Positions 1 to 5,286 of a DNA stretch of 7,097 bases are shown one piece after another; positions within the stretch are counted from its first letter, which is position 1; every line of letters starts with the position of its first letter. The stretch lies in NCBI GenBank assembly GCA_030595135.1, contig JAUVDU010000075.1, positions 1 to 7,097 of the forward strand, read 5' to 3'. The notes under the pieces were generated by a model. It searched no databases. It saw only the letters and a program-made list of their open reading frames with translations, and was not told where the DNA came from. Both the position numbers and the translations under genes were made by a program. Source of the stretch: Deltaproteobacteria bacterium. Its GTDB lineage: Bacteria > Desulfobacterota > Anaeroferrophillalia > Anaeroferrophillales > Tharpellaceae.

Positions 1-42
1 CCCTCAGATTTCATTGTAGATGGCGCGTTCACAATTCTGCAC

Positions 43-118
43 GCGGGATTAACTCAGCTGGTAGAGTGTCAGCTTCCCAAGCTGAAAGTCGCGAGTTCGA
101 ATCTCGTATCCCGCTCCA
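43..118 (+). tRNA. tRNA-Gly (anticodon CCC)
   Basis: The sequence folds as a complete 76-nt cloverleaf. The acceptor stem GCGGGAT (43-49) pairs perfectly with ATCCCGC (108-114). The D stem is ACTC/GAGT (52-55 with 64-67). The anticodon stem is TCAGC/GCTGA (69-73 with 81-85), with loop TTCCCAA and anticodon CCC at 76-78, which reads GGG glycine codons. The T stem is GCGAG/CTCGT (91-95 with 103-107) with loop TTCGAAT. Discriminator base T115 (U73) and the encoded CCA (116-118) agree with bacterial tRNA-Gly. There is no sign of disruption and no duplicated 3' end nearby that would mark an integrated element. A terminator follows directly, so this is the last or only gene of its transcript. Confidence 0.97.
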
Positions 119-127
119 GGAAAACAA

Positions 128-160
128 AAAGGAGACCCAGAAATGGGTCTCCTTTTTTTA
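128..160 (+). terminator. Intrinsic terminator of the tRNA-Gly transcript
   Basis: A 9-bp perfect stem (131-139 with 144-152, GGAGACCCA/TGGGTCTCC) is capped by a GAAA tetraloop. It is preceded by AAA and followed by seven T (153-159), the classic Rho-independent layout. It starts 10 nt after the tRNA CCA end and insulates the tRNA from the flagellar operon downstream. Confidence 0.95.
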
Positions 161-163
161 TTA

Positions 164-188
164 CCCCACCGCCCCCTCTACCCCCACC
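164..188 (-). other. C-rich tract; G-quadruplex-capable on the minus strand
   Basis: On the + strand the stretch is C-tracts broken by single or few bases: CCCC, CC, CCCCC, CCCCC, CC. The minus strand therefore has five G-tracts of 2 to 5 bases with loops of 1 to 4 bases, enough for a two-tier quadruplex. It is strikingly unlike the surrounding A-rich DNA. It lies roughly 76-100 bp upstream of the start site predicted from the sigma-54 promoter. Function is unknown; it could also be chance base composition. Confidence 0.5.
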
Positions 189-237
189 AGGAAATTCTTG
201 CCTCCCAGCGAAAGCTTATCGGCAACAAAACAGCAGA

Positions 238-253
238 TGGCACACAGGTTGCA
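238..253 (+). promoter_or_regulatory. Sigma-54 (RpoN) -24/-12 promoter for the flgB operon
   Basis: The sequence TGGCACACAGGTTGCA matches the sigma-54 consensus TGGCAC-N5-TTGCA in every conserved position, and the invariant GG (239-240) and GC (251-252) are separated by the required 10 bp. Transcription would start near 264, giving a leader of about 104 nt before flgB. Sigma-54 control of basal-body operons by a bacterial enhancer-binding protein is well known in many flagellated proteobacteria. The position, strand and spacing fit, but no activator site can be named from sequence alone. Confidence 0.88.
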
Positions 254-334
254 AGACCTTCTTACAGAAAAACAAAATCAAACCAAAAACATGAACAACA
301 TTCAAACCATAAATATAAATTCGGCCCGCAAACA

Positions 335-349
335 AATGAATTATTCATT
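335..349. repeat. Small AT-rich palindrome in the flgB leader
   Basis: AATGAAT-T-ATTCATT is a perfect 7+1+7 palindrome ending 4 nt before the flgB Shine-Dalgarno GGAG (354-357). It could be an operator half-site pair or a weak leader hairpin near the ribosome binding site. The rest of the leader (264-334) is A-rich and shows no other structure that I can support. Confidence 0.4.
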
Positions 350-367
350 GGATGGAGTGTCAAATCT

Positions 368-787
368 ATGACAATCAACCACCTTTTTGACAACACTAGT
401 GATGTACTGGTCAAAGCTGCACAACTTCGATCGCAAAAGGCCGAAGTCATCGCCGGCAATATTGCCAACCTCGACACCCCCGGCTACCAGGCCAAAAGAT
501 TCGAGTTTGCCGAAACCTTGCGCAACGCCTCCACAACCTCAAACAGCACCTTAACCATGGCAACAACAAGCATTAATCATTTGGGCAGATCACGCAGTAT
601 AAACTCGATTCAGGGAAGTATTACAGTCAAAGAGAACTCCTTGGGCGGCCTTGATCGCAACTCGGTTAATCTGGATCAGGAGATGGCCGAGCAGGCCATC
701 AATCATGGGGCTTACAACCGAGCCCTGCAGATGCTCAAAAGTAAGATGTCAATCCTTAAAACCGCAATCGTTGAGGGAGGTAAATAA
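368..787 (+). CDS. flgB: Flagellar proximal rod protein FlgB
   Basis: This 139-residue protein has the usual FlgB length. FlgB is one of the proximal rod subunits; it is exported through the flagellar type III apparatus and assembled in the periplasm on the FliE/MS-ring base. The N-terminal rod motif is clear at residues 31-40 (NIANLDTPGY), followed by a variable Ser/Thr-rich middle. The conserved DRNSVNLDQEMA stretch (97-108) leads into the C-terminal helix, where axial proteins pack. The ATG at 368 is chosen because GGAG (354-357) lies 10 nt upstream and the protein then begins with the typical short N-terminal helix. An in-frame extension to 143 would run through the promoter and the tRNA terminator. 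There is no signal peptide, as expected for a type III substrate. It is the first gene of the operon. Confidence 0.96.
   Translation: MTINHLFDNTSDVLVKAAQLRSQKAEVIAGNIANLDTPGYQAKRFEFAETLRNASTTSNSTLTMATTSINHLGRSRSINSIQGSITVKENSLGGLDRNSVNLDQEMAEQAINHGAYNRALQMLKSKMSILKTAIVEGGK
775..781 (+). promoter_or_regulatory. Strong flgC ribosome binding site inside flgB
   Basis: GGGAGGT lies in the last codons of flgB, 8 nt before the flgC ATG at 790. It is the strongest Shine-Dalgarno in the window and fixes the flgC start, with only 2 nt between the flgB stop and the flgC start. This suggests tight translational coupling. Confidence 0.85.
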
Positions 788-789
788 GT

Positions 790-1233
790 ATGGGTTTTGA
801 CGGTATGGTACAGATCAGCGCAGACGGCATGTCAGCCCAACGCTTCAGACTCAACGTTATTGCCAGTAATCTGGCCAACCAAAACACCACCAGAACCCCG
901 GAAGGCGGGGCCTATCGACGGCGAGATGTCGTTTTTCAGGCAACCCCGCCGCAACCTGCAGAAAAAACTGCGGGCAGCCCGGCCATAAATCCGGGAATGC
1001 AAACCATGTCCGTCCAAGTAGTTGAGGTCATCACCGACCCCTCGCCTCTGGTCATGAAGTACCAACCTGGCCATCCCGATGCCAACAGCGATGGCTATGT
1101 CGCTTACCCCAACATTAACACGTTTGAAGAGATGGTCAACATGCTTTCAGCGACCCGCAGTTATGAGGCTAATGCGACGATCATGAAAAACTCCAAAGAG
1201 ATGGCCGACAAAACCATAGACCTGTTGAAATAA
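790..1233 (+). CDS. flgC: Flagellar proximal rod protein FlgC
   Basis: This 147-residue protein matches the usual FlgC size. FlgC is a proximal rod subunit exported by the flagellar type III system. The N-terminal rod-family region is at residues 20-50 (LNVIASNLANQNTTRTPEGG and then YRRRDVVF). The family's characteristic segment follows as D83-P84-S85-P86, YQPGHPDANSDGYV (91-104) and PNIN (107-110). The C-terminal axial helix (EEMVNMLSATRSYEANATIM, 113-132) is typical of rod, hook and hook-cap proteins. The start has a strong Shine-Dalgarno. It sits directly behind flgB with a 2-nt gap, and 34 nt of AT-rich spacer precede fliE. Nothing is unusual about the protein. Confidence 0.97.
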   Translation: MGFDGMVQISADGMSAQRFRLNVIASNLANQNTTRTPEGGAYRRRDVVFQATPPQPAEKTAGSPAINPGMQTMSVQVVEVITDPSPLVMKYQPGHPDANSDGYVAYPNINTFEEMVNMLSATRSYEANATIMKNSKEMADKTIDLLK

Positions 1234-1267
1234 CTAATCACTATTTTACTATTTAGAGAGCAGAAAC

Positions 1268-1597
1268 ATGACTATTACAACTATTTCCACCAATCCATTT
1301 GCAGCCCATCTCCATGAGCTCAAGAGAATGTCACAAGAGGCGCAAGCGGCTTCACAACCAACAACCGGAAACCCGACAACAAATTTTGCCGGAACTTTGA
1401 ACCAAGCCTTGCAACAGGTCAATGACCTCCAGATGCAGGCTGATCAAAAGATCACAGACGTGACCACCGGACAATCCCAAGACACTTTGGGCGCAGTGGT
1501 CGCTCTACAGCGAGCCGACCTCTCAATGCAACTCCTGGCCCAGGTTCGCAATAAAGCCCTGAAAGTTTATGAAGAGATCATCAAGATGCCGGTCTAG
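1268..1597 (+). CDS. fliE: Flagellar hook-basal body protein FliE
   Basis: FliE (109 residues) is the small adaptor between the MS ring (FliF) and the proximal rod and is the first rod-type protein exported. The N-terminal half is Gln/Thr/Ala-rich and poorly conserved. The C-terminal half carries the family signature: DTLGAVVALQRADLSMQLL (72-90) and VRNKALKVYEEIIKMPV (93-109), whose end resembles the conserved VRNK...Y.EIM.M.V ending of FliE. The ATG has GAGAG (1256-1260) 7 nt upstream. The stop codon TAG (1595-1597) coincides with the left edge of the palindromic element that follows, so its last base appears to belong to that element. The protein itself looks full length and intact. Confidence 0.95.
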   Translation: MTITTISTNPFAAHLHELKRMSQEAQAASQPTTGNPTTNFAGTLNQALQQVNDLQMQADQKITDVTTGQSQDTLGAVVALQRADLSMQLLAQVRNKALKVYEEIIKMPV

Positions 1598-1739
1598 GAG
1601 ACTGTCCGAGAATGCCCTTTTTTCCCAGCTCTTCGTTATTTTTTGAAAATAATGCTCGGGATACTAAGTGTATGCCTGTGCTTATTTTCAAAAAATGCCT
1701 CGATCTGAGAAAAAATTGCTATTCTCAGACAGCCTCCTA
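1595..1739. mobile_element. MITE-like imperfect palindrome between fliE and fliF
   Basis: The 145 bp fold almost end to end into one hairpin. The termini TAGGAGACTGTCCGAGAAT (1595-1613) and ATTCTCAGACAGCCTCCTA (1721-1739) are 19-bp inverted repeats with two mismatches, both transitions. A perfect 15-bp inner inverted repeat (ATTTTTTGAAAATAA, 1638-1652, with 1682-1696) surrounds a loop of about 24 nt. The intermediate segments also align (TTTTTTCCCAG against the complement of CTGAGAAAAAA). TA at both outer ends fits a TA target duplication, as in IS630/Tc1-type and some other families. There is no coding capacity, so it would need a transposase elsewhere. No parent family can be named. Alternatively it is a fixed regulatory hairpin in the mRNA. 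Confidence 0.65.
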
Positions 1740-1775
1740 TGCAACTATTTGTCACTCTTTTTTAAGGAAAATCTC

Positions 1776-1780
1776 AAGGA
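1776..1780 (+). promoter_or_regulatory. Ribosome binding site that decides the fliF start
   Basis: AAGGA lies 7 nt before the ATG at 1788. It sits outside the palindromic element, in the 48 nt left between the element and fliF, so fliF can be translated whatever the element does to the transcript. Confidence 0.8.
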
Positions 1781-1787
1781 ACATCTC

Positions 1788-3386
1788 ATGGAACAACTAA
1801 AAGCCTTGCTGGCCTGGTTTAAATCCCGTAGCCTTCAACAGAAAATTGGAGTTCTCGGAGGTGCTGCGGTTCTGGCCATCGGCTTAATCACAGCCGTCAC
1901 CATTTCGCTCTCAACCGCTTATGCACCGCTCTACTACAATCTCCCTTCAGAAGATGCTGCGGGCGTGGTTGACTATCTGCAACGCAACCGGATTCCCTAC
2001 CGGCTAGCCGACTCGGGGCAGACCATCAAAGTTGCAAAAGATGATGTTTACGAAATCCGCCTCAAACTTGCCGGCAGCCAAATTATGCGCGGCGGCGTCG
2101 GCTTTGAGATCTTCGACAAGACCAATCTCGGGGTTACCGAGTTTGTCCAAAACATCAACTTTCAACGAGCCCTGCAAGGAGAACTCGCCAGAACCATCAA
2201 CGAAATCAAACAAATAGAATCGGCCAGAGTTCATCTAGTCTTGCCAAAAAAGACCCTTTTCACTGAAGACCAACAAGATGCGACCTGTTCGGTTATCCTG
2301 AAATTACATGCCGGAGCCCGCCTGCGGGGCGATCAGGTCGAAGGAATCATGGCTCTGGTGGCCGGCAGTGTTGCCGGACTTGAGCTGGAAAACGTCACTG
2401 TTCTTGACACGTTCGGCACGACACTCTCAAAAGATCTGGGTAAACGACCCGGTCAGAGCCAGGTATCGGTCAACGAGATGAATTTCCGAAAACAGTATGA
2501 AAACAGCATGGAGGAGCGCCTGCAATCGATGCTGGAGCGAGTAGTCGGGCGCCGCAACGTGGTCGTTCGGGTTTCGGCTGATCTCGATTTCAACAAAGTC
2601 GAAAAAACTGAAGAGCTCTTCGACCCCGATCAGGTCGCAATCCGCAGCGAACATAGCCTCAATGAAAAAACCGTCAACCAGGATGCCGCAACCGGAGGCG
2701 TCCCCGGAATGAACAGCAATGTGCCCGGTAAAGATGTCAACCAGAGCGCCGGAAGCGGGCGTCGCAACAATGTCGATAAATCTGATGAACTTCGCAACTA
2801 CGAAATCTCCAAACTCGTCAGCCGCACGGTAATGCCGGTCGGCGCGGTTAGAAAGATCAGTGTTGCAGTCATGGTCGACGGCAGATATGTGAGTGCGGGC
2901 GAAGATAAAGAAAAAACCTATAGCCCGCGGAGCGAGACCGAGATCCTGATCTATACCAACATGGTAAAAAAAGCGATCGGCTTTAGCAAAAAGAGGGGTG
3001 ATCAGGTCGAAGTCGCAACCATTGCCTTTAACAATGAAAGCCTCAATCAAGAGGTCGAAGAGCTCAATAAAGCCAATCGTTACAGCATGATTTTCAGCGG
3101 CCTTAAATATCTGGGCATCGCTCTGGCAGCCCTCTTTTTCTTCTTCAAAATCTTCAAACCTGGTTTACGCTTTCTCGCTTCAACTCTTGGAGGAATCAGT
3201 TCAACTGGAGCCCCAGACACCGGTACAAGCGAAAAAGGAATCGGCGAAATGGCTGACCAGATTACCGAAAAGGTTGAAATAAAGCGCCAGATAACGGTTA
3301 TGGATCAAGTTACCAACTTTGCCTCGGAAAGTCCGGAGGAGGTTGCCAAAGTTGTCAAAGTATGGTTAAAGGAACAAACAGCATAA
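1788..3386 (+). CDS. fliF: Flagellar MS-ring protein FliF
   Basis: FliF (532 residues) forms the MS ring in the inner membrane, around the export gate, and carries FliG on its cytoplasmic tail. Two transmembrane segments frame a large periplasmic part: TM1 at about 20-42 and TM2 at about 438-458. The YscJ/FliF ring-building domain covers about 45-220, with the strong signature GFEIFDKTNLGVTEFVQNIN (105-124) followed by FQRALQGELARTI. A second FliF-type domain lies at about 230-430, with a Gly/Asn/Ser-rich low-complexity loop at 300-330. The C-terminal tail ends in ESPEEVAKVVKVWLKEQ (514-530), the expected FliG-binding helix. The ATG at 1788 is chosen over an in-frame ATG at 1668 because it has a good Shine-Dalgarno and the extension would lie within the palindromic element. 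18 nt separate it from fliG. Confidence 0.97.
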   Translation: MEQLKALLAWFKSRSLQQKIGVLGGAAVLAIGLITAVTISLSTAYAPLYYNLPSEDAAGVVDYLQRNRIPYRLADSGQTIKVAKDDVYEIRLKLAGSQIMRGGVGFEIFDKTNLGVTEFVQNINFQRALQGELARTINEIKQIESARVHLVLPKKTLFTEDQQDATCSVILKLHAGARLRGDQVEGIMALVAGSVAGLELENVTVLDTFGTTLSKDLGKRPGQSQVSVNEMNFRKQYENSMEERLQSMLERVVGRRNVVVRVSADLDFNKVEKTEELFDPDQVAIRSEHSLNEKTVNQDAATGGVPGMNSNVPGKDVNQSAGSGRRNNVDKSDELRNYEISKLVSRTVMPVGAVRKISVAVMVDGRYVSAGEDKEKTYSPRSETEILIYTNMVKKAIGFSKKRGDQVEVATIAFNNESLNQEVEELNKANRYSMIFSGLKYLGIALAALFFFFKIFKPGLRFLASTLGGISSTGAPDTGTSEKGIGEMADQITEKVEIKRQITVMDQVTNFASESPEEVAKVVKVWLKEQTA

Positions 3387-3404
3387 ACTCAGGATTTAGA
3401 AACT

Positions 3405-4421
3405 ATGGCAAAAGGCAAAGACAGCAATCTCAGCGGCCGGCAGAAAGCCGCTATTCTCCTGCTCGGATTGGGTGAAGATGTAGCCGCCTCCGTCTTGCAG
3501 CACTGCAGTGAATTTGAGTTGCAACAATTAAGCCAGGAAATTTCACATTTAGGTGACATCCCTGGCGAAGTAACCGAAAATATCGCCCGCGAGTTCACCG
3601 ACACCGTCGGCCACAAGGCGATCTTCTCCGGCGGCCGCGACTACCTGCGAAATATCCTGGTCAAAACCATGGGAGAGAACAAGGCGGACAATTTTCTCGA
3701 CAAGGTTCGGGATTCGTTACGTCATAAACCGTTTGGCAACCTCGCCCACGTCGATGCCAAGGTTATCTCCTCTTTTATCCGCAACGAGCACCCCCAGACC
3801 ATTGCCCTGATTATGGCCCACCTTGACCCTGAACAGGCTGCCGAAATCATCACCCTGCTGCCGGAGGGTATTCAGGGCGATATCATGTTGCGCATCGCCT
3901 CTCTTGAAGCGGTACCTCGGGAGATGATCGATGAGATCGAAACCGTTCTCGACGGTGAATTAAAAACCACCGGGGGCATGGCCAGTGAAGGCCTCGGTGG
4001 AATTGAAGCGGTGGCTGAAGTGATCAATAATCTCGATAAAAACTCCGAATCGGCAATCATGGCCGTAGTTGAAGAGAGCGACCCCGATTTAGCTGATGAA
4101 ATTCGCAAGCTGATGTTTACGTTTGACGACCTGATCAACGTTGATGATCGCGGCATCCAGTCGATCTTGAAAGAGATCAACAACGAAGACCTCCTGCTGG
4201 CTTTGAAAACTGCGATTGAAGAAGTCAAAGAGAAGATCTACCGAAACATGTCACAACGGGCAGCCACCATGATCCAGGATGACTTGGAAGCCATGGGCCC
4301 GGCCCGCCTTACCGACATCGAGAAAGCCCAACAGAGCATCGTCAAGGTCGCTCGCAAACTTGAAGAAGAGGGTAAAATCATTATCGCTTCCAAAGGCGGC
4401 GGAGGTGATGTCGTTGTCTAG
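3405..4421 (+). CDS. fliG: Flagellar motor switch protein FliG
   Basis: FliG (338 residues) forms the rotor ring between FliF and FliM and takes up torque from the stator. The N-terminal FliF-binding domain (about 5-105) starts SGRQKAAILLLGLGEDVAAS. The middle domain has the invariant EHPQT motif at 128-132 (EHPQTIALIMAHLDPEQAAE), the FliM contact. A Gly-rich hinge (GG at 190-191, GLGGIEAV) leads into the C-terminal torque domain. There the charged residues known from E. coli FliG are all visible by alignment: K268, R285, D292, D293 and R301 (E. coli K264, R281, D288, D289, R297). A glycine run near the C-terminus (GGGGDVVV) is encoded by the same bases that supply the ribosome binding site of fliH. 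AGGA (3391-3394) lies 10 nt before the start codon. Confidence 0.98.
   Translation: MAKGKDSNLSGRQKAAILLLGLGEDVAASVLQHCSEFELQQLSQEISHLGDIPGEVTENIAREFTDTVGHKAIFSGGRDYLRNILVKTMGENKADNFLDKVRDSLRHKPFGNLAHVDAKVISSFIRNEHPQTIALIMAHLDPEQAAEIITLLPEGIQGDIMLRIASLEAVPREMIDEIETVLDGELKTTGGMASEGLGGIEAVAEVINNLDKNSESAIMAVVEESDPDLADEIRKLMFTFDDLINVDDRGIQSILKEINNEDLLLALKTAIEEVKEKIYRNMSQRAATMIQDDLEAMGPARLTDIEKAQQSIVKVARKLEEEGKIIIASKGGGGDVVV
4401..4405 (+). promoter_or_regulatory. fliH ribosome binding site within fliG
   Basis: GGAGG lies only 2 nt before ATG 4408 but 8 nt before an in-frame TTG at 4414. The spacing favours the TTG, while codon preference favours the ATG; a weaker AAAGG (4392-4396) could serve the ATG with an 11-nt spacer. 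Both starts overlap the end of fliG (by 14 or 8 nt), so fliH is translationally coupled to fliG in either case. Confidence 0.6.
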
Positions 4422-5280
4422 AAAGAGCACATTAAACAAAACTGCTTTCCAAACCCTCACCTTCTCGCGGATAGAAATGCCGACGGAACCGGCAAAAAAA
4501 TCGCAAAAGGTTCAGGACATAAGAGAGTTTCGCCTACCCCGATTGACAAAATCAACCAAGGGAGCAAAAACAAAAAGAAAAATCTCTCCGCAAGAGAGTT
4601 TTAAGGCCGTCATTTTCCCACACTCAACAAGCCCAAGTACCGAATCGACTGAAATAACGGGTACACCTCATCCCCTTACGGCTCAAATTCTTGATGAGCA
4701 CCGCATCCAGGCGGAAAACGAGAAACTCGAACTGCTTATGCATGCCCGAGGCGAAGCAATCGCAATCATCGCTAAAGCTGAAAAGGAAGCCAAAAAAACA
4801 AAAAAAGAGATTGCGGAAAAAGCCCGAGAAGAGGGGCTTAAGGCCGCCGAAACTGAAATTAAGGAACATTTATCTCGCTTTGATGAGCTCCTTGACCGAC
4901 TCGCCTCAACCCAAGAACATTGTCGACAAGAACATGAAAAAGAGATGGTCAAATTAGCTTTAACCTGCGCCCGGCGACTGATCAACCGGGAGATCTCACT
5001 TGATGAAAGGGTTATAGACGACTGCGTCCGCGAAGTATTCAATGAAAACAGTGTTCAAGGAAGTATCACCTTGCTTTTAAATAGCGACGATTTAAAGTTA
5101 ATCAACGAGCAACGCGCCCAACTACTCGTTGATTTCCCGCAGATTCATGACCTTAAAATAGAAGTTGGTGAAGGTATCGAAAGGGGTGGCTGCATCCTCG
5201 AATCAAGCATGGGGCGCATCGACGCCAGCCTGCACAGCAAGTTTGAAGAACTCAACCGCCTCTTGGTTAATGGGCAGTAG
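4408..5280 (+). CDS. fliH: Flagellar export ATPase regulator FliH
   Basis: FliH (290 residues from ATG 4408) binds the export ATPase FliI as a dimer, holds it in check and links it to the C-ring and export gate. The N-terminal 95 residues are basic, Ser/Thr/Pro-rich and not conserved. A long Ala/Lys/Glu-rich helix follows (about 97-180), probably a coiled coil, in the place where many FliH proteins carry GxxxG repeats. The FliH/YscL C-terminal domain runs from about 180 to 288: VKLALTCARRLINREI (181-196), ITLLLNSDDLKLI (220-232), and IEVGEGIERGGCILESSMGR then IDASLHSKFEELNRLL. The start is uncertain: ATG 4408, TTG 4414 or, less likely, ATG 4477. The stop TAG is separated from fliI by 3 nt, and both genes are in the same reading frame. 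Confidence 0.92.
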   Translation: MSLSRKSTLNKTAFQTLTFSRIEMPTEPAKKSQKVQDIREFRLPRLTKSTKGAKTKRKISPQESFKAVIFPHSTSPSTESTEITGTPHPLTAQILDEHRIQAENEKLELLMHARGEAIAIIAKAEKEAKKTKKEIAEKAREEGLKAAETEIKEHLSRFDELLDRLASTQEHCRQEHEKEMVKLALTCARRLINREISLDERVIDDCVREVFNENSVQGSITLLLNSDDLKLINEQRAQLLVDFPQIHDLKIEVGEGIERGGCILESSMGRIDASLHSKFEELNRLLVNGQ

Positions 5281-5286
5281 GCAGTG
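5273..5286 (+). repeat. 7-bp tandem repeat across the fliH-fliI junction
   Basis: GGCAGTA (5273-5279) is followed at once by GGCAGTG (5280-5286), two copies differing in the last base. The first copy ends within the fliH stop TAG and the second ends with the fliI GTG start. Removing one copy would give GGCAGTGACC, in which the TGA stop and the GTG start overlap by the usual 4 nt (GTGA). Confidence 0.8.

Noticed and set aside
1..42. A promoter for tRNA-Gly
   Set aside because: Only a CACAAT resembles a -10 box and no -35 box stands at the right distance; the tRNA may be part of a longer transcript starting outside the window.
43..160. tRNA gene as attachment site of an integrated element
   Set aside because: The tRNA is intact and followed by its own terminator; no integrase and no direct repeat of the tRNA 3' end occurs in the window.
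143..367. In-frame upstream extension of flgB from an ATG at 143
   Set aside because: It would start inside the tRNA terminator and run through the sigma-54 promoter, has no matching Shine-Dalgarno, and the extra residues do not belong to FlgB.
1668..1787. In-frame extension of fliF from an ATG at 1668
   Set aside because: It lies in the palindromic element, lacks a ribosome binding site, and adds 40 residues before the normal FliF N-terminus; ATG 1788 has AAGGA at the right distance.
2427..3050. A 207-codon open frame on the minus strand within fliF
   Set aside because: It is an antisense shadow of a clearly coding gene, with no Shine-Dalgarno, no recognisable motifs and no promoter.
4279..4407. 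Long upstream extension of fliH inside fliG
   Set aside because: It overlaps the conserved torque domain of fliG in another frame; the extra residues look like an out-of-frame translation.
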